From: Erythrobacter sp.
GTDB taxonomy: Bacteria; Pseudomonadota; Alphaproteobacteria; Sphingomonadales; Sphingomonadaceae
Reading direction: 5' to 3'
Assembly (NCBI RefSeq): GCF_024305245.1
Contig: NZ_JAMWYX010000003.1
Span: 337,176-401,175 of the forward strand
DNA length: 64,000 bases
The translations under genes and the position numbers were made by a program. How positions within the stretch are numbered: position 1 is the stretch's first letter; every line of letters starts with the position of its first letter. Under the pieces are notes generated by a model. That model saw nothing but the letters and a program-made list of their open reading frames with translations. It made no database searches and had not been told where the DNA came from. This document shows, in pieces, positions 26,929-35,961 of this stretch.

Positions 26929-27756
26929 ATGGCCCTCGCCTTCCTCGCCGCAGCGGCGCTCGCAGCGGCAACTCTCCCGGAGCCTCAACCGCTGACCATC
27001 GGCGAGACGGTGACGTTCGAAGCGGTCGGGGCGGAGCGGCAGGTCAACATCATCCTCCCGCCCGACTACGCCGCAAAGCCGGAGCAGCGCTGGCCGGTGG
27101 TGTATATGCTCGACGGAGCGGTGAAGCAGGACCTGATGATGGGCGCGGGCCTGATGCGTTGGGGGGCGCTGTGGGGGCGCAGCCGGGATGCGATCATCGT
27201 CGGGATCGAGACGAAGGACAGGCAGCGCGAATTGCTCCCCGAGACCGGCGATGCTGCCGAGCGCGCGAAATATCCCTCAGCGGGCGAAAGCGCAGCGTTC
27301 CGCGCGTGGCTGGCGGATACGGTCAAGCCGATGGTCGAAGCGCGCTATCGCCATGATGGCACCGCGATCCTCGTCGGCGAAAGCGCGGCGGGGCATTTCG
27401 TGGTCGAGACATGGGCCGAAGCGCCCGCGCTGTTCACCGGCTACGCGGCGATTTCACCCAGCCTGCAATGGAACAGCGAGGCGCTGAGCCGCCGCGCCTT
27501 GGCTACTACCGTCCGCCCGCCGCTTTACCTCAGCATCGCCGACGAGGGCGGGGCGACCGAGACGGGCATGGAGCGTCTGCTGGGCGCATTGCCCAAGGGC
27601 CAGCCCCACTGCTTCTCCGACCGCCGCAGCGAACTGCGACACGCCACCGCCTTGCACGGCCTTATGCCTGAGGCGCTGCAATATCTGCTGCCGACCGAGG
27701 CGGATTGGTTGGAGGAATACGGTATGGTGCTGAGATGCGATCGGCGGGGAGGGTGA
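26929..27756 (+). CDS. Alpha/beta-hydrolase of the esterase D/siderophore-esterase type
   Basis: A 275-residue probable exported hydrolase: short hydrophobic N-terminus (MALAFLAAAALAAATL), then RQVNIILPPDYAAKP and WPVVYMLDGA, the oxyanion strand IIVGIETKDRQRE and the nucleophile elbow VGESAAGHF. A histidine follows late (ATALHGLMPEAL). The elbow GESAAG keeps the serine of G-x-S-x-G. The family includes ferri-siderophore and general carboxyl esterases; the substrate is unclear. GGGAG precedes the ATG. Ends just before a palindrome. Confidence 0.8.
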   Translation: MALAFLAAAALAAATLPEPQPLTIGETVTFEAVGAERQVNIILPPDYAAKPEQRWPVVYMLDGAVKQDLMMGAGLMRWGALWGRSRDAIIVGIETKDRQRELLPETGDAAERAKYPSAGESAAFRAWLADTVKPMVEARYRHDGTAILVGESAAGHFVVETWAEAPALFTGYAAISPSLQWNSEALSRRALATTVRPPLYLSIADEGGATETGMERLLGALPKGQPHCFSDRRSELRHATALHGLMPEALQYLLPTEADWLEEYGMVLRCDRRGG

Positions 27757-27769
27757 TTACGCTCAACCT

Positions 27770-27853
27770 CCGTCATCCCAGCGAATGCTGGGACCTGAAG
27801 TGGCAAGTGCTGTCCTATGCGGCCCAAGGCCTCAGCCTGCGCTGGGATGACGG
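27770..27853. repeat. Palindromic element, family III-like (TCATCCCAGCG type)
   Basis: Outer arms CCGTCATCCCAGCG (27770-27783) and the exact complement (27840-27853), with a degenerate middle. It occupies the gap between the esterase stop and the next start codon, ending nine bases before it. Confidence 0.88.
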
Positions 27854-27862
27854 AGTGGGGGC

Positions 27863-28654
27863 ATGACCCTCGGCTTCTCGGTCGGCACGCTGCTGCCCAA
27901 AGCGCGCGGTGGTGGGCAGCTTCGGATGGGGCTGGTCAAGCTGGAGGAGCATCACTGGCTCGATCCCGCGCCCGATCTAGCGGCGCGCGCGGCTGGGTTT
28001 GCCGAATGGCCGCAAGCGGTGCAGCTGACGCCCGAGGTGGACGCTCCGGGCCGCGAGTTGGCCGCGATGCTCGGCGTGCCTGGCGCGCTTCCCGAAGCCG
28101 CGCTCACCGTTCACGAAGACCTGTGTTTGCTGACGAAATCCGAGAGCGAGGGCGTCTACCGCCTGATCGGTGCCGCCGTCGCATGGCCTTCCGACTGGCA
28201 TCCGGCGGAGAAAATCGGCCTTCCATTGCGCGCGCTTCACGCGCCGATTGCGGGGTATGAGGAGCAACTCGCCAACGGGGTCGATCGCTTCATGGAAACC
28301 CTGCGCCCCGGCCCGATCTATGCCCGCTGCAACTGGTTCATCGCCGCCACAGGCAATCGCCGCTGGCTGCCCGACCGCCCGCCGCAGCAAGCCTTCGCCC
28401 ATGTCACCCCCGACAATGCCGGAGAGACCCTGTTCGTTCGCTCCGAACGCCAGACACTCCGGCGGTTGCCGCAGACGGGCGCGATCCTGTTCACCATCGG
28501 CATTTATGTCGAACCGCTCGGCAGCCTTTCCCCCGCCAATATCGCCATGCTGGGCAAGGCGGTGCAAACCCTTGTCAGCGGCGAGGGTGACCGCAGGGGT
28601 GCGCCCGCCTATGCTGACAGTCTAATCGGTTTTGCTGAAAGGAACGCCGCATGA
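27863..28654 (+). CDS. DUF3445 / heme-dependent oxidative N-demethylase-like protein
   Basis: A 263-residue protein resembling the DUF3445 family: conserved KLEEHHWLDPAPD-type opening, EDLCLLTK, FPSDWHPAEKIG-like segment (AWPSDWHPAEKIG), HAPIAGYEEQLANGVDRF, RCNWFIAAT and the arginine pair RSERQTLRRLPQTGAILFTI. Some family members are heme-dependent oxidative N-demethylases for methylated amines; whether this one is, is inference. The ATG overlaps nothing upstream but lies nine bases after a palindrome. Its stop overlaps the next gene (ATGA). Confidence 0.75.
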   Translation: MTLGFSVGTLLPKARGGGQLRMGLVKLEEHHWLDPAPDLAARAAGFAEWPQAVQLTPEVDAPGRELAAMLGVPGALPEAALTVHEDLCLLTKSESEGVYRLIGAAVAWPSDWHPAEKIGLPLRALHAPIAGYEEQLANGVDRFMETLRPGPIYARCNWFIAATGNRRWLPDRPPQQAFAHVTPDNAGETLFVRSERQTLRRLPQTGAILFTIGIYVEPLGSLSPANIAMLGKAVQTLVSGEGDRRGAPAYADSLIGFAERNAA

Positions 28655-29061
28655 TCGCCTCGCTGATCCTCCCGCTGCTGCTGCAATCGGCTGAGCCCCC
28701 TGTGCCCGGCTGGAACTGCGACGATCCGCAGGTGCAGCAGGAAATGAACTGGTGCGCCGCACGCGATTTCGAAGTCGCCGATGAACGCCTCAACTCCCAG
28801 TGGAAAGAAACCGCCGCCGCGATGAAGGCCCGCGACGCCAGCTTTGTCGAATATGCCGGTGACGATACCCGCGAGGGCTATTTCGAAAGCCTGCTCGAAG
28901 CCCAGCGCGCATGGCTGCGCTACCGCGACGCGCATTGCCGCCTTGAAGGATATTACGCGCGCGGCGGCAGTCTGGAACCGTTGCTGGTATCGACCTGCAA
29001 GGCTCGCCTCACCCGGATGCGCACCGATGAACTGCGCGAACTGATCGAAGACGCTGCCTGA
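28651..29061 (+). CDS. LprI-family (DUF1311) secreted protein
   Basis: A 136-residue exported protein with a short hydrophobic signal region (MIASLILPLLLQSAEP). The mature part has the LprI-type pattern: paired cysteines in WNCDDPQVQQEMNWCAARDF, then LLEAQRAWLRYRDAHCRLEGYYARGGS and STCKARLTRMRTDELREL. Family members include lysozyme inhibitors, but most are uncharacterised. It starts within the stop of the DUF3445 gene, so is translationally coupled, and precedes pccA by 88 bases. Confidence 0.82.
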   Translation: MIASLILPLLLQSAEPPVPGWNCDDPQVQQEMNWCAARDFEVADERLNSQWKETAAAMKARDASFVEYAGDDTREGYFESLLEAQRAWLRYRDAHCRLEGYYARGGSLEPLLVSTCKARLTRMRTDELRELIEDAA

Positions 29062-29149
29062 AAGCACAAATCCGCTAGCTTGCTTGCCGCGCAATCCCTC
29101 GGCATAGCCCCGTGACAAGATAACGCGAAAGCATGAGAGGTTGTCCGCC

Positions 29150-31204
29150 TTGTTCTCGAAAATCCTGATTGCCAACCGCGGCGAAATCGCCTGCCGGGTC
29201 ATTACCACCGCTCGCAAAATGGGGATCAAGACCGTCGCGGTCTATTCCGATGCCGATGCGCGCGCGCCGTTCGTGGCGATGGCTGACGAGGCGGTGCATA
29301 TTGGCCCGTCGCCAGCCGCCGAGTCTTATCTGATCGCGGACAAGATCATCGCAGCCTGCAAGCAGACCGGGGCCGAAGCCGTCCACCCCGGCTACGGCTT
29401 TCTGTCCGAACGCACGTCTTTCGCCGAGGCGCTGGGCAAGGAAAACATCGCCTTCATCGGCCCGCCGGTGAATGCCATCGCCGCGATGGGCGACAAGATC
29501 GAATCCAAGAAACTCGCAATGCAGGCGGGGGTGAATGTCGTCCCCGGCTTTGTCGGCGAGATCGACGATACCGAGCACGCGGTGCGGATTTCGGATGAGA
29601 TCGGCTATCCGGTGATGATGAAGGCTTCAGCCGGCGGCGGCGGCAAGGGGATGCGCCTTGCCTATTCCGAAGCCGACGTCCGCGAAGGCTTCGAGGCGGT
29701 GAAGCGTGAAGGGCTGAGCAGCTTCGGCGATGATCGCGTGTTCATCGAGAAGTTCATTCTCAACCCGCGCCACATCGAAATCCAGATTCTTGGCGATCAG
29801 CACGGCAATATCCTCTACCTGAACGAGCGCGAATGCTCGATCCAGCGCCGCCACCAGAAGGTTGTCGAAGAAGCGCCGTCGCCGTTCGTCACGCCAAAAA
29901 TGCGCAAGGCGATGGGCGAGCAATGCGTCGCTCTGGCGCGCGCGGTGGGGTATTATTCTGCCGGAACGGTCGAACTGATCGTCAGCGGCGCAGACCCGAC
30001 GGGGGAGAGCTTCTACTTCCTCGAAATGAACACTCGGCTTCAGGTCGAACACCCCGTCACCGAAGCGATCACCGGCATCGATCTGGTCGAACAGATGATC
30101 CGCGTCGCTTACGGCGAGAAGCTGGCCATGACGCAGGACGATATCGGCATCGATGGCTGGGCGATCGAAAACCGCGTCTATGCCGAAGACCCCTATCGCG
30201 GGTTCCTTCCCAGCACCGGGCGGTTGGTGCATTATTCGCCGCCGCTGGCCGGCTGGACCGAGGACGAAACCGTCGCGGGCAAGGCGCGGCGCGGTGTCGC
30301 ACGCGGCAACGGCTCGGTGCGCGTCGATGACGGGGTTTACGAAGGCGGCGAGGTGTCGCGCTTCTACGACCCGATGATCGCCAAGCTGATTACCTGGGCG
30401 CCGACCCGCGACGAAGCGGCGGATTTGCAGATCGAAGCGCTCGATAATTTCCGCATCAAGGGCCTCGGCCACAATGTCGATTTCCTCAGCGCGATCATGC
30501 AGCACCCGCGCTTCCGTTCGGGCGAACTGACTACCGGCTTCATCGCCGAGGAATATCCCGAGGGCTTCCACGGCGCGGCGACAACCGAGAACTTCCGGCG
30601 CATTCTGGCGGCAGTGTGTGCAGGCAATGAATTCAGCTGGCAGGCCCGCGCACGGCAGATATCCGGCCAATTGGATGGGCCACTGCCGGTCACTGGCGAA
30701 TGGCTGGTGAAGATCGGCGACGATCGGTTCGAGGTCGTTCTGGGCGATGGCCATGCGATGGTGGACGGCGTGCGGGTGGACGGCACCTGCGATTGGCTCC
30801 CCGGCATGGTGCAGGCGAGCGCGACCGGCAAGGTGGGCGATGATGCGGAAGTGCGCCTTGGCCTCATTGTCGAGCGGATCGGCAACCAGTGGAAGGTGAC
30901 GACGCGCGGCGCGGCCCACACCGCGCTGGTGCTGCCGCTGCGGTTGGCGCGGCACGAGCAACTGATGATCGAAAAACTGCCGCCCGATCTGTCGCGCTTC
31001 CTGATTTGCCCGATGCCGGGAATGCTGGTGAAACTGCACGTCGCCGAAGGTGAGACAGTGCAGCCCGGCCAACCGCTCGCCACGGTCGAAGCGATGAAGA
31101 TGGAAAACATCCTGCGCGCCGAAAAGGAAGGCGTGATCGCCAAGATCAACGCTGCGGAGGGCGAGAGCCTTGCGGTCGATGCGGTGATCCTGGAACTGGA
31201 ATAA
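29150..31204 (+). CDS. pccA: Propionyl-CoA carboxylase alpha chain (biotin-carrying)
   Basis: ATP-dependent biotin carboxylase and biotin carrier in one chain, partner of PccB. The 684 residues contain KILIANRGEIACRV, the ATP-grasp glycine loop KASAGGGGKGMR, ECSIQRRHQKVVEEAPS, NTRLQVEHPVTE and a C-terminal biotinyl domain with EAMKMEN (biotin lysine Lys650). I chose TTG at 29150 (MFSKILIANRG) because GAGAGG lies nine bases upstream; a TTG three codons earlier has no spacer. The TAA stop overlaps the csaA ATG by one base. Confidence 0.95.
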   Translation: MFSKILIANRGEIACRVITTARKMGIKTVAVYSDADARAPFVAMADEAVHIGPSPAAESYLIADKIIAACKQTGAEAVHPGYGFLSERTSFAEALGKENIAFIGPPVNAIAAMGDKIESKKLAMQAGVNVVPGFVGEIDDTEHAVRISDEIGYPVMMKASAGGGGKGMRLAYSEADVREGFEAVKREGLSSFGDDRVFIEKFILNPRHIEIQILGDQHGNILYLNERECSIQRRHQKVVEEAPSPFVTPKMRKAMGEQCVALARAVGYYSAGTVELIVSGADPTGESFYFLEMNTRLQVEHPVTEAITGIDLVEQMIRVAYGEKLAMTQDDIGIDGWAIENRVYAEDPYRGFLPSTGRLVHYSPPLAGWTEDETVAGKARRGVARGNGSVRVDDGVYEGGEVSRFYDPMIAKLITWAPTRDEAADLQIEALDNFRIKGLGHNVDFLSAIMQHPRFRSGELTTGFIAEEYPEGFHGAATTENFRRILAAVCAGNEFSWQARARQISGQLDGPLPVTGEWLVKIGDDRFEVVLGDGHAMVDGVRVDGTCDWLPGMVQASATGKVGDDAEVRLGLIVERIGNQWKVTTRGAAHTALVLPLRLARHEQLMIEKLPPDLSRFLICPMPGMLVKLHVAEGETVQPGQPLATVEAMKMENILRAEKEGVIAKINAAEGESLAVDAVILELE

Positions 31205-31575
31205 TGCACCTTCGCCACGATCCCGATGCGCCTGCGGGCGAGCCGATCGCCTTCGAGGATTTCCTCAAGGTCGACATCCGCATCGGGACCATCGTGGCGG
31301 CAGACGAATTTCCCGAAGCGCGCAAGCCGAGCTTCCGCCTCCGCATCAACTTCGGCGCGGTGATCGGCGAGAAGAAAAGCTGCGCCCAGATTGCGGCCAA
31401 TTATCAGCCGGACGAATTGATCGGGCGGCAGGTCGCCGCCGTAGTCAACTTCCCGCCGCGCCAGATCGGCCCGGCCATGTCCGAAGTGCTGACGCTGGGC
31501 TTTGCCGACGCCGCTGGCGAGGTGGTGCTGTTGGCGCCTGACCACCCGGTGCCGAACGGGGTGCGGCTGTTTTGA
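31204..31575 (+). CDS. csaA: CsaA-like tRNA-binding protein
   Basis: A 123-residue OB-fold protein related to the EMAP/Trbp111 tRNA-binding domain: FLKVDIRIGTIVAADEFPEARKPS, GEKKSCAQIAANY, VAAVVNFPPRQIGP and SEVLTLGFAD are the CsaA signatures. Known members bind tRNA and have been linked to export-chaperone activity; the physiological role is unsettled. Directly coupled to pccA (taATG). Confidence 0.9.
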   Translation: MHLRHDPDAPAGEPIAFEDFLKVDIRIGTIVAADEFPEARKPSFRLRINFGAVIGEKKSCAQIAANYQPDELIGRQVAAVVNFPPRQIGPAMSEVLTLGFADAAGEVVLLAPDHPVPNGVRLF

Positions 31576-31801
31576 CGAAGGCGGATCGGCACGGACCGAA
31601 GTAGCGGGGCTTGCGAAAGCCGCAGTAGCAGCGAATTGCCCGACGCTGTAATTTCCTTACAAACTTCCCGGAAGAATTTGCCCGATCTTATACGAAGTCA
31701 GCGCCTGATTTCGGCGCCCAGGATAAGTTGGACCGACGCTGACATAAGCCGAGTCGCGAACGAATGCGCTCGGATGAATCTTGGCGAAAAGGTCTGTTTC
31801 G

Positions 31802-32077
31802 ATGGCGATTTGCAAAACCGGATATTTCGATCGCAAGGGTAATTTCTTCAAAAACGCCCGCGATGCGACGGTCAGCGATTTGGCGAGCCTGCTGGGACAA
31901 GTCGGCGAGGGGGAGAGCCTCGCTCCAGGCATTGCCTCCAAGATTCTCGAGCGCCGGGCGGAAATCGAGCAATTATTTGCTGAACACGATGCCATGATGG
32001 AAGCCGAGATACTGCTGGCCAATGCCAGTCAATTGACTGATAATATTGCGAAACTGCAGGGCCGTCCGGCAGGCTGA
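31802..32077 (+). CDS. Hypothetical protein, 91 residues
   Basis: A small soluble protein (MAICKTGYFDRKGNFFKN) whose C-terminal half is helical and possibly coiled (SKILERRAEIEQLFAEHDAMMEAE). Not recognised. AAAGG precedes the ATG at nine bases. The 226-bp stretch before it (31576-31801) is more A/T-rich and I see no gene there; it may hold its promoter (TAATTT, TTACAA near 31650-31665). Abuts the convergent aroB stop with no gap. Confidence 0.55.
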   Translation: MAICKTGYFDRKGNFFKNARDATVSDLASLLGQVGEGESLAPGIASKILERRAEIEQLFAEHDAMMEAEILLANASQLTDNIAKLQGRPAG

Positions 32078-33199
32078 TCAGCGACGCCCCAACTCGTGGT
32101 CGAGAAATACGGCAACATCGCGAAGATCGACATTGCGCGCCATATACGCCTCGCCCAATCCGCGCAGCAGCAAGAAGGGCAGGGTGTTACCCTCCTTTTT
32201 CTTGTCGTGGCGCATATGCTCCACCAGCCGCGCACCGTCGCAAGTGAGACCGAGCGCAGGCAGGTCCGCGGGCAGCCCCGCCGCCGCGATTGCCCGTGCT
32301 GCGTGTTCGGCATCATCGGCGGAAATCTCCCCCCGCCGCGCGGAATAGTGTGCGGCCAATGCCATCCCCAGCGCCACTGCCTCGCCGTGCAACAGCCGGT
32401 CGGAAAAGCCTGTCTCCGCCTCCAGCGCATGGCCGAAGGTATGCCCCAGATTGAGCAGCGCGCGGCGATCCTGCGTCTCGCGCTCGTCCTCGGCGACGAT
32501 CCGGGCTTTCATCGCGATGCTGGTGGCGATGGCATGTTCCAGCGCTGCGGATTCGCGCGCCAGCACCGCAGCGCCGTTCGCTTCCAGCCAGCCGAAGAAC
32601 GCGGCATCGCCGAGCAACCCGTACTTCAGCACCTCGGCATAGCCTGCGCGCATCTCGCGGTCGGGCAGGGTGCCCAGCACCTTGGGGTCGATCAGCACCA
32701 GCGATGGCTGATGAAACGCGCCGATCAGGTTTTTGCCCGCTGCGGTGTTGATCGCGGTCTTGCCGCCAACCGAGGAATCGACCTGTGCCAGCAGTGTCGT
32801 CGGGATTTGCACGAAGCCGCAGCCGCGCTTGGTGATCGCGCAGGCAAAGCCGACGAGATCGCCCACCACTCCGCCGCCCAGCGCAAACACGTGGTCCGAA
32901 CGCGTGACGCCCAGCGCCAGCAGCCAATCGGTCAGCCGTGCCAGCGACGCCCAGCTTTTGGCGTTCTCGCCCGGTTCGACCACGAACCATTCTGCGGCAA
33001 ATCCCTGCGCTGCAAGGCTGGTGTCCACCACCGCGTGATACAGCCGGTGCGTGTTGGCATCGGCGACGAACGGCACCTTGCGGCTACCCGCATAGCCCGC
33101 AAGAAACGGCGCGGCAGCGGTTCCCAGCCCCCCCAGCAATCCTTCTTCGATCACCACATCATACCCGCGCCCGGCCAGCGCGACGGGGATTACAGCCAT
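32078..33199 (-). CDS. aroB: 3-Dehydroquinate synthase
   Basis: Second step of the shikimate pathway, NAD- and zinc-dependent. The 373 residues carry GGGVVGDLVGFACA (NAD-binding glycine-rich loop), DSSVGGKTAINTAAGKNLIG, the zinc-ligand region LNLGHTFGHALE and HGEAVALGMA. Start ATG overlaps the aroK stop by ten bases, so the pair aroK-aroB is translationally coupled, the common bacterial arrangement. Its stop abuts a convergent hypothetical gene. Confidence 0.96.
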   Translation of the reverse strand: MAVIPVALAGRGYDVVIEEGLLGGLGTAAAPFLAGYAGSRKVPFVADANTHRLYHAVVDTSLAAQGFAAEWFVVEPGENAKSWASLARLTDWLLALGVTRSDHVFALGGGVVGDLVGFACAITKRGCGFVQIPTTLLAQVDSSVGGKTAINTAAGKNLIGAFHQPSLVLIDPKVLGTLPDREMRAGYAEVLKYGLLGDAAFFGWLEANGAAVLARESAALEHAIATSIAMKARIVAEDERETQDRRALLNLGHTFGHALEAETGFSDRLLHGEAVALGMALAAHYSARRGEISADDAEHAARAIAAAGLPADLPALGLTCDGARLVEHMRHDKKKEGNTLPFLLLRGLGEAYMARNVDLRDVAVFLDHELGRR

Positions 33200-33765
33200 T
33201 GATCGATCGCCTTGATGATGGCGCGGGCGGTATCGGCGTGCGGGCCGTTCTCGCTAACCACGCGAATGGGAGCTTGCCTGTAGAACGGCGCGCGTTCGGC
33301 AGCCAGCCGGGTGAGGATTTCGTGCGGATCGCCGCCCTGCAGCAGCGGGCGGGTGTTGCGCCGTGCGGTGCGCTCCACCAGCGTATCGACATCGCAGTCG
33401 ATCCAGACGGCGATGCCCTTTTCCAGGATCAGCGATCTGGTCGACGGGTCGATGAAGGCACCGCCGCCGGTGGCGATAATGCCGTGACCTTCCTCAATCA
33501 GGCGGGCGATGACCCGGCGCTCGCCATCGCGGAAGTAGGGTTCGCCGAACTGGGCGAAGATTTCCGGAATGCTGAGATGCGCGGCTTCGGCGATGGCATC
33601 GTCCGCATCGACGAAATCGCGTGCGAGCATCCGGGCGATTTTCCTGCCGACAGTAGACTTGCCCACGCCCATCAATCCGACCAGCACCACAGGACGGGTA
33701 ATCCGCGCGGCGATGGCCGTGATCGCGGCGGCGTTGTGATCGGTTGATGCAGGCTCAGCGGACAT
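33190..33765 (-). CDS. aroK: Shikimate kinase
   Basis: Phosphorylates shikimate at O-3. The 191-residue product shows the P-loop LMGVGKSTVGRK, the shikimate-binding DFVDADD, the arginine in FGEPYFRDGER and IIATGGGAF, followed by RTARRNTRPLLQ in the lid. The ATG at 33765 begins an alphaproteobacterial-type extension of about 24 residues ahead of the P-loop region (ARITRPVVLVG). Its start is only 38 bases from the divergent start at 33804, so promoters must overlap coding sequence. Confidence 0.94.
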   Translation of the reverse strand: MSAEPASTDHNAAAITAIAARITRPVVLVGLMGVGKSTVGRKIARMLARDFVDADDAIAEAAHLSIPEIFAQFGEPYFRDGERRVIARLIEEGHGIIATGGGAFIDPSTRSLILEKGIAVWIDCDVDTLVERTARRNTRPLLQGGDPHEILTRLAAERAPFYRQAPIRVVSENGPHADTARAIIKAIDQWL

Positions 33766-33803
33766 TGCCGCACGGCCTATAGATGGGCTAGAGCGCGTGC
33801 AAT

Positions 33804-34019
33804 ATGGCAAACATTTCCCGTCCGTCCCTTTCCTCTTTGTCAGCGTCACGGCAGGTTCTCGCGCGGGAGCCGTCGCTGCGCACGCGTGTGCGGTTGCGGG
33901 GGGCGGTGATCGTCCTGTTAATTGTCGCCGCCGCGGCCGGGCTGGCGTATTTCGATGGTGGGGAAAAGCCGCTGCGCCCGATTGCCGAACCTGTCGAATT
34001 GTCCGGAGCGCCGCGATGA
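33804..34019 (+). CDS. Small single-span membrane protein, 71 residues
   Basis: MANISRPSLSSLSASRQV is followed by a basic stretch (RTRVRLRGAV), one membrane segment (VIVLLIVAAAAGLAYF) and a short tail. The orientation by the positive-inside rule is N-terminus in. Not recognised. Its stop overlaps the start of the large exported protein downstream (ATGA), implying coupled synthesis and possibly interaction. Confidence 0.7.
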   Translation: MANISRPSLSSLSASRQVLAREPSLRTRVRLRGAVIVLLIVAAAAGLAYFDGGEKPLRPIAEPVELSGAPR

Positions 34020-35950
34020 AGCGCGTGGCTTCGCACCGGGCATTGGTTGCCAGCGCGCTGGCGCTGGGGATTGCCGGAGCGATTGGCGGGGCCGGGCTGG
34101 CGGGCGTGGCAACAGCGCAGGGCCAGCCCGAATCGATCCTGCCGCCAGGTTTCGACGATCCGGCACCGACGCCGACCCCCACCGCGAGACCCGCGCCTGC
34201 GCCGACGTCCGGGCCGCCGCCGATTGTCCGCCCCGCGCCTGATGATGCGGGCGCAGCAACCGGCGAAAGCCTGCCGTCGTCCGGTGCCGCCGCGCCGGTC
34301 GATCTTCCGCCACTGCCGTCGATCACGCGTGACGAATTGTCTCGCCTGCCCACCCTCGAAGAGCTGGAGAGCATGTCGACCGAGGAGCTCGACCAGCTGC
34401 TCGGCCTCAAGCCCAAGTTCGATATTCCTCCCGGTGCGCGCCGGGCGCTGACCCGCGTCGGCGTGCTGGCGGTTGACGAAGGCGGATTGCCCCCGCGTGC
34501 GCTGGTCAATCAGCCCGCGCCGCTCGTGCGCGCCGCGCTGGCGGGCAACAAGGGGCCGATGGTTTCGCGCTGGGGGCATATCCTGCTGCGGCGCGCGCTG
34601 GCCAGCCGCATGGCGGCACCGCAGGGGATGGAGCCGGTCGAATTTGCCGCGCTGCGCGTGGGCCTGCTCAACCGGCTGGGCGAATATGCCGTATCGCGTG
34701 CGGTGGTGCAGGATATCGATGCCGCCAACTGGTCGGGCGAACTGACCGCTGAAGCGCTGAGCGCCTATATCGGCGTCGGCGACATCACCGGGGCATGCCC
34801 GGCGGTGCGCCTGCAGGGTTCGGCGCGCGAGGATGGCGAATGGCAGATGCTGCAGGCAATCTGCAACGCCTATGCCGGAGAAAGCGCGCTCGCCGCTTCG
34901 CAGCTTGACCGGGCGCTGTTCCGCGGCACCGCGCCGCGGATCGACGTGCTGCTGGCGCGTCGGTTTGCCGGTGCGGCGGGGCGTGGTCAGCGTGCCGTCG
35001 AGATCGAGTGGGACGGGGTGGAGGAGCTCAACCCCTGGCGGTTCGGCTTGGCCAACGCGCTCGGCGAACCGGTGCCGGAGCCGTTGCTGCAAGCGGTGCT
35101 CGATGCGCGCGACGGAGCCTATTACGCCCGCAGCGGCGCGTTGCTGCCGATGCTGCCTGTGGCCGAGCGCGTGCCCTTTGCCGGACGCGCCGCGCGTGAG
35201 GGAATCCTCTCTTCCCAGGCGTTGATCGATTTCTACAGCGCTATCTATGCCGATCAGGCTGCCGAGGGAGAGGCCGCGGCCCACGCCGCCGCCTTACGCG
35301 AAGCCTATCTCGCCACTGATCCTGCTGCGCGGATCGCCGCGATGCAGCGGTTGTGGGATGCGGGCACGGAGATCGGCGGCGGCGATGGTTATGCCGCGCG
35401 GGTGCTGACGGCCTATGCCGCAGCGCGCATTCCGGCCGACGCGGCGCATGCCGATGCAGCGGGTGCACTGATCGCGGCGATGCTGACCGCCGGGCTCGAT
35501 CGCGACGCGCAGGCATGGCGCGGGGTGGTGGATGACGGCTCGCTCGGCTGGGCTCTGATTGCGCTGTCTGCGCCGGGCGGCGACGATGTCGGGACAGGCG
35601 CGGTCGACAGTTTCATCGGTGATGATGACAGCGCAGGCGCGCGCAAATCGGCGTTTCTGGTTGCCGGGCTGGCCGGGCTGGGCAAGCTGTCGTCCGGCGA
35701 GGCCGACGCGCTGGCAGACCGTGTCGGAACCGACCTTTCGCGCCAGACGCGCTGGACAAGAGCCATTGCGCGCGCTGCCGAGGTGAACAACCCGGCGCTG
35801 GTCGCGCTGCTGGCCGGATTGGGGATGCAGGGGTCGAGCTGGGAAGCGATGACTCCGCTGCATCTCTACCACGTAACCTCTGCGCTACGCCGCGTCGGTT
35901 TGGCGGCCGAGGCCCGGATGATCGCCGCCGAGGCGGTCGCGCGCGGCTGA
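34016..35950 (+). CDS. Large exported helical-repeat protein of unknown function
   Basis: A 644-residue protein: signal peptide (RALVASALALGIAGAIGG, ending near VATAQG), a Pro/Ala/Thr-rich linker (about 40-100), then LTRDELSRLP-like LEELESMSTEELDQLLGL and some 500 residues of predominantly alpha-helical, Ala-rich sequence suggestive of TPR/SEL1-type solenoid repeats. No catalytic motif seen. It appears to be a conserved envelope protein of this lineage next to aroKB, xer and accA, but I cannot assign a role. Coupled to the small membrane protein upstream. Confidence 0.78.
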   Translation: MKRVASHRALVASALALGIAGAIGGAGLAGVATAQGQPESILPPGFDDPAPTPTPTARPAPAPTSGPPPIVRPAPDDAGAATGESLPSSGAAAPVDLPPLPSITRDELSRLPTLEELESMSTEELDQLLGLKPKFDIPPGARRALTRVGVLAVDEGGLPPRALVNQPAPLVRAALAGNKGPMVSRWGHILLRRALASRMAAPQGMEPVEFAALRVGLLNRLGEYAVSRAVVQDIDAANWSGELTAEALSAYIGVGDITGACPAVRLQGSAREDGEWQMLQAICNAYAGESALAASQLDRALFRGTAPRIDVLLARRFAGAAGRGQRAVEIEWDGVEELNPWRFGLANALGEPVPEPLLQAVLDARDGAYYARSGALLPMLPVAERVPFAGRAAREGILSSQALIDFYSAIYADQAAEGEAAAHAAALREAYLATDPAARIAAMQRLWDAGTEIGGGDGYAARVLTAYAAARIPADAAHADAAGALIAAMLTAGLDRDAQAWRGVVDDGSLGWALIALSAPGGDDVGTGAVDSFIGDDDSAGARKSAFLVAGLAGLGKLSSGEADALADRVGTDLSRQTRWTRAIARAAEVNNPALVALLAGLGMQGSSWEAMTPLHLYHVTSALRRVGLAAEARMIAAEAVARG

Positions 35951-35961
35951 GGCGCGGCGCG

